From assembly GCA_024336345.1 (NCBI GenBank), contig JANFOG010000002.1, positions 3,224,001 to 3,288,000 of the forward strand: a stretch of DNA of 64,000 nucleotides, given 5' to 3'. Shown here in pieces: positions 36,149-48,374 of the stretch. The position numbers and the translations under genes were made by a program. The DNA is from Mariannaea sp. PMI_226 (taxonomy: Eukaryota > Ascomycota > Sordariomycetes > Hypocreales > Nectriaceae). The notes beneath the pieces were generated by a model. The model had not been told where the DNA came from. It did not search any database and saw only the letters and a program-made list of their open reading frames with translations. How positions within the stretch are numbered: position 1 is the stretch's first letter; every line of letters begins with the position of its first letter.

Positions 36149-39100
36149 ATGGATGGTGACGAGCCTACGCAAGGTACGGTCTCCTCTTTGGCTGCGTCCG
36201 CTGCTTTGTCTCCTCCCCCGCTCTCTCTCCTTTGCTAATATTCTTCATCGATCCCAGCGACCCAAAACGTCCTCGACCCTCGGCGAGTTGGGAAGCAAAA
36301 CTCGGGTTTCTCTGATGAGGATATTTCAGACATCCTTTGCGTCCTATACCCTCACTCCGACTCAGCGCGACTTGAGCTCCAACGTCTTGTACAAGAAGAT
36401 TCCCCTCACATCATCGGAAAGGACGAGGCGGACGGTGTCGAGCCCGACTATGCCCTGGAAGATCTCGCCGGCCGCTTCCAAACGAGCCCTTCAAATACAG
36501 GAAACTATGCGATTATCCTCAGACTCTCCGCTCAGTTAAAGAACCCGGCTGCAGGGTTCGCTTTCGGACGCAACTCGGCCCGTTGCGATATCACTTTTGT
36601 CAACGATCCATTCCGTCGCTTGAGCAACATCCACTTCCGAATTTATGTCAACGAGTACGGCTCTGTTATGGTCGAGGACCAGTCCACCAATGGTACCATT
36701 GTCGACACCCAATTACTCGCTTCCCACCCCCAAGCCAAGGGTAGAACCGATCCTCCCACTGTTAGATGGGTCCTAAGCTCCGGCACCATTATTCGTATTT
36801 ATCTTCATCAGCAAGCTCAAGATCTCGCCTTCCGGGTGAGAATCCCTCACAGAGATGACGAGTACGATCAAGCGTATATCAATAAAGTCCGTGACTTCTT
36901 CACTCGTCACCGCCTCCCACACCAGAACGAAACGATCACAGCAGGCCCTGGCGGTCATGTTGACCTTTTCAAACCATCAGCTCAGGCACAGCTCAGGAGG
37001 ACGGAATCGAACGAAACAACCCGTGTGCAGACCCGATCGCCATCGAAACGGCGTGAAACAACTCAGCGAGAATGGACTGGATCAGGAAAGTATAACAGGA
37101 CTGGCATGATTGGTAAAGGAGCGTTTGCGGTGGTTCACAAGGTCACGTCCAAGTACGACGGACTTCCGTATGCCGCCAAGGAACTTGAGAAGCGGAGATT
37201 TATCAAGAATGGTGTACTTGACCAAAAAGTTGAGAATGAGATGAAAATCATGCAACGAGTCAACCATGTAAGTGTAGTCATTCCCCGCGTCTCATACCCC
37301 CACAGGCTTCAACTAACCTTGAGATTCAAGTCTAATATTGTCCGCTATATCGAACATTTCGATTGGGATGACAGACTCCTAATCATCATCATGGAGTATG
37401 TACCCGGCGGTGACTTGGGCAAACTAATATCGGATGAAGGGGTCCTGGGTGAGGACCAGGCCCGACTTGCGTCTCAACAGCTTCTCAGCGCTCTGGGATA
37501 CCTGCATGCGAACAATATTACCCATCGCGATGTGAAGCCGGACAACATTTTGATCAACTCCTTGAATCCCATTGATGTCAAGCTTACGGATTTCGGCTTG
37601 TCAAAAATGGTAGACAGCGAGCAGACTTTTCTGAGAACCTTTTGCGGAACTTTGCTCTACTGCGCCCCCGAGGTGTATAACGAGTATACCGAGTTTGATG
37701 ATAATGGGGTGCGAAACCGCGGCAAGAAGGTCCGACGCATGCCTGGTCAGAGGTACAATCACGCCGTTGACATCTGGTCGCTTGGCGGCGTCTTATTTTA
37801 CACCATGACGGGATGCCCACCCTATCCAGTGAAAAGTGGTATCAGCTACTCCGAACTCTTGACCATGATCATGACGACTCCTCTTAACGTCGCCCCCCTT
37901 CAACGAAAAGGCATTACCCACCAAGCCATTGATTTCCTTTGTAGGATGCTCCAGAGGCGCCCTGAAAACCGAGCCACCGTGAACGAACTTATCAACCATC
38001 CATGGCTAGGTGCTGAAGGGTCTATAATTGAAGCATCTCAGTCCTTTGACGAAATCACTGACGAGGATGACATGCTAAGAAACTTTTCCCAGATTCAAGC
38101 ACGCCACTATGACGAGGATCGAGTGAGTGATTCAATGGGCGAGGATTCGGGGAAAGAGAATTCTTTTGGCCAACCAAGCCAACCCCGACGACTGTTTGGG
38201 GAGGTTGGTGCCTCTGCGGTCGGAAGCTCAGGTGTTATCCCAGACGACTTCTTGAACCTCCATACGGACAACCCCAGCATGGGCGAAACAGAGATTTTAG
38301 GTCAATACGATGACGAAGCTTATCAGTCAGATGACTCAGATACAATCAAGGGGGGGAGGACTCGTCAAGCAATCTCACGCCAGACGACCATTTCCGTAGC
38401 TCACAACCAGTCGGCTGATCAGCTCCAGAGCTTGGTGGAAGATGTCGCATCTCAGAGCTTGGGGGGTCACGAGTCCGTCGTTCAGAATCTCGGAGTCTCT
38501 CACTACTCTATCCAATCCAATGATTTCAACACCAGCAAGCGGAAACCCCGTTCGCTTGATACCAGTGACGAGTTTGATGAGAACACACCTCCTGGAAAGC
38601 CTACTATGAAGAGGCTGAAGTCGGAGGTCAGCATGGATACTCTTTCTGAGGAACTCATCGAAGAGTATAAACTTTTGGCCAGCATCCCTCAGATAAGAAG
38701 ACTAGGGTCGGGTCGACAGATTGATGGCCCGTACAATAAGATGTCATTCTGGGCTCAAGACCGCAAGACGTGGCATCTTGAATACCCCGAAATGACACAG
38801 CTTCAGTATGATGCTTTCAAATCGGCGGCCGGTCAAAGGTCGGAGGAATTTGGCCCTGGTAAATCACCACTCTGGGGTGTAGCAATGAAATGGTTTCCTC
38901 CTCATCAGAGGGGACAGTCGCGAGGTGAACAGCGCTCGCTTTCCCGAGCACCGTCGAACCAGAGCGACCGAAACATGACCGACGACGGAATGGAATTCCC
39001 ACCCACAGCCCCTCCAGTTGACGTGGAGCCAATTCCTGATACCCTCGTCGCAAACTTGCAAATCGTTGTGCCCGTCCAAGATGACGCACAAAACAGACGA

Positions 39101-39916
39101 GCCGTGGGCATGTTCGAGTCTCACGCAGAATCCGTTGTCTCTGGGATATCGTTCCCTGTAACAGACTCGCTCGTATCTTTCGGTCGTGGTCCTGAGAATA
39201 CTGAGGTGTTTCAGCTGAGAGCCGAGTCACGAATTCCCAAGTATGCCTTCAAGTTGCTCCTTTGGAGAGACAACGAGGGCTACGACCCAGCCAAGGATCC
39301 TTCCAAGGTCTCCGCTCCTTGGGACAGCGATTCGACGGATGATCCTAATTCGTACACCTTTTACATCTCTACTAAGGCCACAATGGGTATTCAGATCAAT
39401 GGCTATGCTCTCCCCTCGTCTGACTCCCGGAATCCTACCGGCCCTTCCCGTCATTGGACGCCGCTATATAATGGAGATGAAGTGGTTATCTGGCGGAGTC
39501 TTGAACCGGCTAATCAGACGAGGCTCACGTTTAGGTGTTTTTGGGGTGGGTCGTCGCGAGCCCGTGGTGAAAACAAGATGCTGCAGCTAGCAGACGAGGA
39601 ATTCGCGTATAGGCTCGACACGGCATGCCAGAGGACTGAGAGGCGCATTAAAGATGTTGCTGAGAAACGAAGGAGGCAACACGAAGCTAACGTCGAACAA
39701 GAAGACCGGAGGCGCTTCATCGAAAGAGAGCGCGAAAGGAGTCGCGTCTTCGAAATCAAGAGGCAAGAGGCCATGAGTTATCTACAATCTCGACAAAATT
39801 TGACTTCACGGAGGGAATCGCCTGCTAGTGCTCCTACATCGCTTGCTGGCCGTACATTGACAGCGCAAGGCTCCCGCTTGAGTCCCGATAAAGAAACTGG
39901 TTTCGTTGGGCGATAA
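36149..39916 (+). CDS. RAD53: Rad53/Chk2-type checkpoint kinase with two FHA domains
   Basis: DNA-damage/replication checkpoint effector kinase (yeast Rad53, Neurospora Chk2 paralogues). Exons 36149-36173, 36258-37267 and 37331-39916 give 1206 residues. FHA1 at about residues 90-190 shows FAFGRNSARCDI, LSNIHFRIY and STNGT. The kinase (about 286-570) has GKGAFAVVHKV, AAKELEKR (Lys), HRDVKPDN, TDFGLSKM, activation segment TFLRTFCGTLLYCAPE and NHPWLG. A second FHA-like domain near 950-1085 has LVSFGRGPENTEVF and IQINGY. A charged C-terminal coiled coil follows, then SP/TP sites. The 25-nt first exon ends DEPTQ, giving TQ near the N-terminus as expected for ATM/ATR-type kinase targets; an SQ/TQ scan would be needed for a cluster. 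Two-FHA layout favours the Rad53 line over the one-FHA paralogue. Confidence 0.93.
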
Positions 39917-40792
39917 CTTATTCACAGCCCTCCCCCATATGTCTTCTCTTGCACTGGTTCTTTTTTTTTGGGTATGTTTTGGGTTTTGCAACACCTGGCC
40001 GAGAATAGCAAGCCAGCTGGCCTCAGTAGGAGTCTTGGAGGACAACAAGGGAAAGGATTTAGCGGGTATTTTAACAGCGTGACTTTGAGAAAACAGAATG
40101 GGGCATTTGTTTTTATTGTTATTGGGGCGAATTCGGAATCCTAGGACAACAAAATAGGCCATGTCGATGGCTGTCTTGTCCTCTTGCCCTCTGACTTGGC
40201 AATCTACTTGCTCCGCGCTGGCGGAGTTATGGCATTTGTTGTTAGATACATGAGCGGAATTCTCTCCTCTCTTTGTGGCGTGTAGAAAGGGATTATGTGG
40301 ATAGCTAGGCAAAAAGGAAACGACAAATACGGGGACAAGAGGACAAATATGGTAGATGTCAGATATCAGAAGATCATGGTTAGATAGATAACTGCATCAT
40401 ATGTGTTGGGTCAGACGCGTGGAGTGTGCTTCCACGACACGACACACACGAGACGAACACGTCACGGCATGACAGTCACATACATAAAACTCGGTAGATG
40501 GAAATGGATTTTTCATTTGGCTGGTAATTATCTGGAAGTATACCACTCTCGTTACCTAGCCATGACTTTGCCTTATGTTTCGTAGCTGTCGAGTATGAAA
40601 TGTTCATTCAGGCTTCCCTTGAACGAACGACTCCTCTCCAATCTTGCCCTTCAGAGTCGGGAAAACAACAGATTCAAATACGGCACCGACATGATAATGA
40701 TACCGTATCCCCAAGATAAACCACAAGACATAAAAATCTGGCTTCCCACCGAATAATACAGCCCTCATGGCAGAAAATATAAATGCAATCTC
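39917..40792. other. Convergent 3' spacer
   Basis: Between the kinase stop and the leftward Cys-module gene. A T run at 39959-39970 may serve polyadenylation. No gene or repeat recognised. Confidence 0.55.
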
Positions 40793-43700
40793 TCAATATC
40801 CATATCCAGCCTCCCATTCTGGCATGAGCGGGAAATGCTCACCCTTGATGGAAGAATTCTTGCCGCCGAACCGCATCCCGTTCATCAGGTTGTAGGCTCC
40901 CTCCGTGATGATGACATCCTCAACATTGTCGTCTTCGTCAGAGGTAACGGGTTCACTGACATCTTCCTCACTCTTGACGCCCTCAGACGAGGAATCTGTA
41001 ACAATATCACACTCTGTCATCGTATGTGTTAGCAAGAAGTCTGAGTATCGGTAGATGGCTAGCATACCAATCTTCAAGACGGATTCTCCTTTGGTGGTGG
41101 AAGAAGAGACCCAGCCAGCCTCTTCGATGATAGGCTCTGAAGAAAAACCCCCTGGTCTTGGCCAAGTCTGAGACCTTTGCCATCGCCAATGTCGTGATCC
41201 TCGATCGTTACGTGTATTACAATTATATTCAGAAGCATGACTAGTTCCGTATCGCTTCCATGGCTGGTAGTAAGGGTTATAACCCCACTGAGAACAATGC
41301 TCGCTCTTTGAAAAGGGGTGTTTGTGATCAGAACCCTGATAATGATGGTTTGATGCAGTGAACATGGGTGAATCAGGAGAGGCCGATTCCTCGCGGTCTT
41401 GGAAGAAGCGATGGCCAAATCCTTCCTAACGGTCTCTGGCAGTCTCTTGGAACCGGGAGGACCCTGGAATCGAGGCCATTGGAGGTGATGGATTTCCCTG
41501 CTTGTGACCAGATGGCGAGGAGTTGTCGTCGTATTCGGGGTTGAAGGAAGAACGTCGACGGCCAAACTCCTTCCAGTCATCGAATCCGAAATCAAATGCC
41601 TTACTAAAAGCACCGCCGTACCGAACCGAGCCGCTGCCACCTTGGTTGCTCTGTGTTCTTGGGATGGCGTAGGGATTGGCCACAGCTGGCTGAAGTCGAT
41701 CACCATCGGCGCATGTTTCATTCTTATCATGTGCTAAAGGAATACCACCAAAGCTGCGAGGACACAGTGGCGATTTCTCTTTGTGAGTATGTTCACTTTG
41801 TAGTTTCTCTTGTTTACCTCCACATCTGCCCTCCTTGGTGACTTCGGCTTGATACCTGGCAAATGATGGCTGAGAAGGCTGATCGTTAAATGGGTCCTTG
41901 AACCGAACAGACTTTGAGCTGCTCCCTGTGGATTTGAGCGAACTCTTTCTAGAGCCAGATGAAGATGGCTCCGAGGTGAGCCGTTTACCTTCTGATGTAA
42001 CATCAGGAGAATCAACACCATCCTCACTTCCTGGGTCTACTGGTTGCTGAGTCGAGTTACTGTTCGCTTGAGTCTGCAATCCATCGTTGCCAGTTGGCTG
42101 ATGAGCTGTAGGTGGCGTGTTTCTCCTCGACTGAGGAACAGACTCAACGCAAGGAGCTTGGTAGGGTCGATTAGTCGATTTCGCCTCGTTCGTAATAGAT
42201 CTCTGTCTCTGTACAGTACCTCTCGCCGGGGTCTTGTGTTGAGTTCGCTCTCCATTCAACTCTCCCTTCCGAGATGTGCAGTCCGAGGACTGCTCAGGAA
42301 GGTTGCTCACACCTTGTTTTACAGAAGCTGCTGGTGGTGCTTCCGCTGGAGTTTGGCGCTTCTGGTCCTGGGATCGACGTTTTTTGCGAACAGCAATGAA
42401 TTCGTCACCCGATTGACCATCTTCAACTTCATTACTGATGTGAGTATTCTCCGACTCTTTGTGACGCTCGCTGCGATGGCCACTTCGGCAGTTAGTGTGC
42501 ACTTGGGTTGTCATAGAGTCACTTTCGGCTTGAAAGGACCGCTCTTCCTCTTCGCCTCCCGGTATTTCTTCTGGAATCCTATGCTTCTGTAGGAGTGTTA
42601 ACAACCACTGAGTTCTAGAGTTAGCCGTTCGACTTACAGGGCCGATGAGTGACGTCTCTGGAGTGGCTGCACACTTGCGGGCGCTCACCGAACAGTGACC
42701 GCAGTAATTTGGTAGGATGGGGTCTCCTTTGGACTGCGAGTGTCGTTTCTGGAAGATTTCGGATCTAAACATGCCACAACCGAAGCAGAAGTGTCGACGT
42801 TCTGCAATCCCCCTGCTTATCTTGGCCTTGCGGCAAGGGCCACAATAGTTCTTTCGACGATCCTTCTCACTGGAAAGAGGATATTTGTCATGAAATCCGG
42901 ATGATCTCTGACATCCACATCCGAGGCAGAGATGGCGTAGTGGTACTCGTTCAACACTTGATTCTCTTTGGGCTCGCGATTCCTCCTGATGGCAGACTTT
43001 GGGCTCAGGAGCGGCTGAGGATTTGCGTATTTGGGGCCGACCGCGCTGAGGCTGACTGATAAAGGGGTCATCTAATGCATTCGACTTGGCCAGGCCCTTT
43101 TCATTATCTTCGACTGGCTCCCGCGTAGATTTCTCAGGGTCATCGTCTCCAGAAGGAGTTTTCTTGGTTATCGCCAAGTCAAGTTTATTCTTCAGTTCTT
43201 CTTGGAGCCTTCGTAGATCGGCCAGCAGGCTGGAGTCACCTGGTTTTCGAGCCAGCTCACTCATCTTCTCGTCAATTTTCGTTTGCAGGTGTTCCAAAAT
43301 GTCAGCAAAAGATAAAGATTTTGTTCCTTTGCCAATCGCCGAAGGTGTTGTGAAACGTGTCTCCGTAGTTGAAGGGCGTCCATGGGGATCCAAAGGAGAC
43401 TTTGTTTCGTGCGCCGGTGAAGGCGGGTGACGTTGAGGTGTTGTTCGAGTCACCGGCTGAGACTGAGCGACGACTGGTTGAACCGTAGAATCTGGGATAC
43501 AGTGTGGTACTGGTGGCTGTGTAGAAACAAAAGCAAGTTGGGTTTGATAATATACAGGTTGTTGGTGTGACTGAACTGGCACAGTCCCAAAAGATTGCAT
43601 CTGCGGGGACTCGAAGAAGGACGGAGTAGATGGATTCAAACAAACATTATTAGGTGACATACTAGGGGGAATGTGTGACAGATAACTTGTTGGTGGTTGT

Positions 43701-44218
43701 ACAAGAAAAGCAGCAGGCTGCTGTGTTGCAAAATGAGTGGGTGAAGGGTGAGAAACGGAGCGGCCTCGAGCATGGCGACGAGGAACTTCTGTGTCGGATG
43801 ATGTATCATCCAGTGGCATCTGATATCGTGATTCCCTCCTCGACTTGGACATCGAATGGGACCTCGACTGGGATCTCGACTGGGATCTCGAGTATGATCT
43901 CGAAGGAGCTCTAGAGCGACGAGTCTCGGCCAAGGGACTTGTCATCCGGGGCTTGATGGAAGGCGACTCGGACTCGAAAGAAGCTCTATCGCCCTCACGA
44001 CCGAGGTCAGGAGAAGTTTCCGGTTGGAGTTTCTCAGAATAATCGTCATCGTGCTTCCCTTCGTTGGGGTGTTCATATTTGACCTCGTCCTTTGACAAAT
44101 ACTTCTTTGATCGCTTGCTCATCTCTCGGTAAAAGGGATGGCCAATTATTGCTCCAAGCGTGGAGAACTTGGGGCTGCCATCGTCTTTTCGGCCAAGAAA
44201 TCGTCCACCACGAGCCAT
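40793..44218 (-). CDS. RS-repeat protein with tandem Cys modules, interrupted by in-frame TAG
   Basis: I do not recognise this protein. From ATG 44218 an unbroken 930-codon frame reaches TAG at 41428-41426. The same frame then stays open to 40793 and, after removal of a clean 54-bp intron (41067-41014, GTATGC donor, GCTAACAC branch, CAG acceptor), would add 192 residues ending PEWEAGYGY. N-terminus: MARGGRFLGRKDDGSPKFST. Residues about 99-125 are an RS repeat (SRSYSRSQSRSQSRS). At about 429-510 are two copies of a Cys module: HLCLGCGCQRS...NYCGPC and HFCFGCGMFRS...NYCGHC, each with two CxxC-like pairs, probably zinc-binding. The rest is disordered. Conservative product: 930 residues ending at the TAG. 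Readthrough, a missed splice or a lesion could give the longer form. Confidence 0.7.
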
Positions 44219-45828
44219 GGCTCAGGAGGGAACAAGAAAGTCCAAACAGATCAAGAACAAGATCCAAAGGTGGGACTGCAAGAATAAAAAATAGAAGAAG
44301 AAGCGAAGGGGAGAGGGATAGAGGCCCAAAGAATGAGACGAACAAGGCGGACAAGAAATGGTGACGGGGACTAAGCTCCAAAGTTGTTCACTGCCTGCGC
44401 AGCTGGGACAACAGAGAGAAAGAGAGAGAGAGAGAAGATGGAAGCAGCGAATCAGCGAAGCAACCTCGAATGATTAAGAGTGAAAGATTAAAATGAGAGA
44501 ACTGGGATGGGGAGAAAGGGGGAAGATGAGGAGAGGGAACCTCTTGATCCAACAGAGACACGGGACGAAAGAGGGGTTTCGAAGTGAAGATTGAGATGAG
44601 AGGAAGAAACCTAGGATTTCAGACGAGGTCCGACTAGTACGCGAAATCAAACGAGTGAGGCGACTTGTTCCCGTTTGCACTCCTTTCGTCAGTTGACTTG
44701 TTCACCAGTTGGCTGCCAGCTCTGGTGCCAGACGTACGTCAGCCACTGTCCTCGGCCACTCGCAAGTCCGAAGTAATCAAATCTTTGACTGGGAATGCCT
44801 GTTGAAGTTGGAAACTAATTGGGCTGAGAACACAGAAGTCTCTTGGCAGGATGTTGGCTAGCTGTTCGATATCAGTGGACGGCTGCCTCGTCAAAGTCGC
44901 AAAAAAGAACCTTGTTGAGCTAGCTAACACCGAGTATATCAGACTCCAGAGCTTACTCACTATACTCGAATGATGGGTAAAAGCCCGTATGAGTAGCGAT
45001 AATTGCAGGTGCCCAGCTTGGACGGCTCAGGGAAAATATCAACACTTCGCTCCAGGTCGCTCTTCGAAATCTTTCTGATACCTTCAGGATATTGAAACTG
45101 AGTACATAAGACGGTGTTGGGTTGGTCAGAAACGGTCACCGGTCGATAAATATATATCATATGAGTCGATGGCGATGACATAACATTGAAAGGATAGAAA
45201 TTGAGAGACTGAGAGATTGAAAAGCAGACCCGTGATGACAGAAGTCCGCCAGGGATGTATAGCTCATCGTGGTTTGAAGCCGTTTAGTTCATCCTCAGAG
45301 TGAACGTTACAAACTTACTATCAGAAGAGCATCTCTGGCACAAACACCAAAAATAGTAGCGTTTGTTTATTCGTTTCGCGCTTATTCCTTCTTACTATTC
45401 GTTTAACAAACGGAATATATTGCTCAAAGTGGCTCTTTGTCCACGAAGAGCAGCCGCACATCTTCACCCGACGACTGGGAGACAGTCCCGGCTGTGATAT
45501 GCAATTAGAGACGGCAAAGATAGGGACGATGATGAGAAGAGTCCTACAGAATATGTCCTACAGAATATGAACAATAACTCTGAGAACCAAACGAACAGAC
45601 TTCTGAGGGCTCGGCTTATCTAGAAATCACCGTAGAAAAGAGGCTAATTTGAATCATAGACCAAGTCTATATACTACTTTAATCGAGAAATGAAAACCCA
45701 GTATATTATTCTCCGGATTAGATCATACAGTGGTATACATTGCAATGCGCTTTTTTTTGTCTACATGCGAAACCTTTTGATTCCGCCTATTTCCCATCCC
45801 GATCTTCCCTCCCTTCAACGTCGAAAAT
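44219..45828. other. Spacer between Cys-module gene and STT3
   Basis: 1.6 kb; contains the promoter/leader of the leftward Cys-module gene (purine-rich on plus strand at 44280-44620, with a GA repeat) and the STT3 3' flank. Short frames at 44739-45181 have no domain. Nothing else recognised. Confidence 0.55.
44412..44435. repeat. GA dinucleotide repeat
   Basis: AG/GA run with one AAA interruption, in the leader of the leftward Cys-module gene. Confidence 0.85.
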
Positions 45829-48374
45829 TTAGTCCACGCGGAGAACGCGAGCGCCTCGCTTCTTCTGAGACTTCTTCTTCTTCTTGAGGCCCTTCTCAAA
45901 ATCGGCCACAGCTGCGTGCTCACGACCAATATTGTCTAGGTCCTTGACCTTGTAGATACGAATGATCCAGTTCTCACTGGTGAAGGCCTCCTCGACTGTG
46001 TTGAGGACAGGGCCTTGGTCGGGCATACGAACGCCACGCACTCTGTCAACGGCTTGGCCTGAAGGGAAGAGGCTGTTGTAGTTGTAGTACGACATCTTGT
46101 ACCTGCAAAGAGATAGTCAGTAAAATAGAACTTTCCAAGATCATAGTGGCGAGCAAAACTTACATCAAGCTGTTCTTCATGGTCTCGGTGGCTTCACCGT
46201 CAACACGATATTCGCCGCGAGGAGTAAAGAAGTCGCGCTCCTTCACCTCATCGGGCCAGATACCCTCAGCGATACGGACCATCCAAAGGAATTTGTTGAT
46301 GTCATCTCCAGAGTAACCGAGGAGGCCACCGAATACCACCAGGACGTAATCAACTTCATGCTGTCGCATGATAGGATAGCTGACTTCCTCACGGGAGCTC
46401 ATAGCCTTACCGACCGTCGCAATGTGAGTGTTGTTCCATGTGTTGTTGTCAACCAGAGTAGGTCGGTCAGCCATTCCACCAATCTGGTAGCCATAATCCC
46501 ACCAAGACATGATCTTGGCATCCTCCTTGGTATTCTGACGAAGCCATTGGTAAGCCTCTCGGTAGTCATCAATAATGTGCTGGCTTCCATCGGGCATTCG
46601 GCTCGCCAAGACAACAGAGGGCGACGAGTAAGCGTTGGAGGTGACCCAGGTGCAGTGGGTGACAAACATAAGCAAGTAAATAGTCATGGCACCAGTGACA
46701 ATAACCTTGGAAAGGTTGTTGAAGATTCCGACGGCGGGCTTCTCAGTGGCCTTGAGGCCACTCTGGGACTTCTTGGTCTCAGTGCCCTCAGTCTTGGCCG
46801 CGTCAGGATTGGCAGTCTCCAAAGAGAGATAGGTATCAAGGATTTGTGACACGGCAATAGCGGCTGCAACACAAACCACTGGGGTCAAAGTAAGCATCAG
46901 ACGAACCATGACACCAGCAAAGTAGCTTCCGAACATGGCATAGACGACAATGAACACATGCTCATCTCGGAGGTTTTGGAAGCAGAGGTAGACACCAGCA
47001 GGGAAGAGCCAAATAAGGAAATTGAGATCAAAGAAGAAGGATGGCCAGGCAGTGGGCTGGTGTTCGGAAACGGATGCAATGATGGGGATGTGAATCTTGG
47101 CATATCCGGTATCCCAGAGAGAGTAGAATCGACCATTCCAAGGAGCAATGTAACCGAGAGAAGTCAAGGCGACCAGGCCGGCAATGCCGATGCCGAAAGT
47201 AGCTATCAGGAGAGTGGCAAGGAAAGTCTGGAACTGTCGTCCAGAGATTGCGGAGCGCACGTATTGAATGAATCCAATTAGCTGGAGGAAGCCAAAAATA
47301 CCTGCTCAGACTGTCAGAAATGAACGAATGGGAGGGATTGCATTTTATCGTACCCAATGCAGGCATATGCTCGCTGGTCTTGACAGGAAGGAAACCAACA
47401 AAAGGAATTTGCATGCTAGCCAGCGTTCCGAGGGCATACCATGTTGTGTAGCTGACATAGAGTCGAGTGCTATAGCGACCCATGCAGATGAGAACGAATG
47501 CGTGCATGGGCAAAAGACAGGTGATGAAGGCATAGCCACCCCAAGAGGCGACCATGTAGCCGTAAAAGAGAGCGCACAGCGCACCCCAAAGCATGGAACC
47601 AAGTTTCAGAGCCTTGATCCAGAGGAAGAAGGTAAAGACGAGGAGGAAGATTGCAATGGCCTCGTTATCGTAGCTACCTGCGACAGATCGCGAAATGTAA
47701 CCAGGGGCAATGCCCATGAAGACGGCAGCAAGCAGACCAGCGGAAGGAGAAGTGGTCATTTCGTTAGTCAAAAGATAAGAGGCGTATGCCGTAAGGCCGG
47801 AGCAGGCCGGAGCGAGGAGCACACAAATGTTTCTGATATCGACAGGGACGGCGAGAGCGCGGAGAGCATGGTAGATGACGCCGCTCGTAACCATCAGACC
47901 AGGATAGAGGGTACCTCCGGTAACCCGACCAAGAGGGTGCCACGTCCTGTCATCAAACCAATCCCAGAATTTGTAGAATCCATTGGCGACCAGATATTTC
48001 GTCGCGCGAAAGTTGAACCAAGGGTCGACTGTTGATGTCTTGTCAGTACATTTGCTGGAGGACGGGGGAAGTTGCAAAGGAGAAATGACGGACACTCGTG
48101 GATAATACTCTCGAAACCTAGGAAGAATATGTTAGCAATGAAAAACGTGAGCAGCTCCTTTCACTTTCGTAAAGGAACACAGTTGATTGAGCGAGGCCGG
48201 TGAACGCGAAGTTTTCCCCTGGCTTTACTCGTGGGGAGGACACTCACGAATAACGGAGAAGAGACGACTGGAAATAGCAGCGCCAGCAATGAATAAAAGA
48301 ATGACGACTCGGAGCAATGTTCTCACATTGCCTGCCGTGGCCCCCGAGAGGGCATCTTGGGGTTTGGCCGTCAT
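45829..48374 (-). CDS. STT3: Oligosaccharyltransferase catalytic subunit STT3
   Basis: ER multi-pass subunit that transfers the lipid-linked glycan to Asn in N-X-S/T sequons. Five exons: 48374-48248, 48117-48094, 48028-47354, 47301-46164 and 46102-45829; 745 residues. The 24-nt exon 2 restores FESIIHEFDPWFNFRATKYL, which fixes the donor of intron 2 as the unusual GTCCGT. Catalytic features: FDPWFN (metal-site Asp), SVSEHQPTAW (EL5 Glu loop), IMSWWDYGYQI (WWDYG sequon-binding motif) and DNNTWNNTH with the following helix (DK-type motif). About a dozen hydrophobic helices lie in residues 20-480; the luminal C-terminal domain ends in KKKKKSQKKRGAR. An N-glycosylation sequon is in the conserved NNTW segment. 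No defect seen. Confidence 0.97.

Noticed and set aside
35868..36539. 223-codon plus-strand frame before and over the kinase
   Set aside because: Out of frame with the FHA-kinase exons, which carry clear domains; it is leader plus shadow.
41426..41508. 83-bp GTCACA...TTAG intron that would remove the in-frame TAG
   Set aside because: Poor donor, and the spliced frame soon hits a stop.
42044..42592. 182-codon plus-strand frame
   Set aside because: Antisense to the Cys-module gene.
47268..48035. 255-codon plus-strand frame
   Set aside because: Antisense to STT3, whose motifs are unmistakable.
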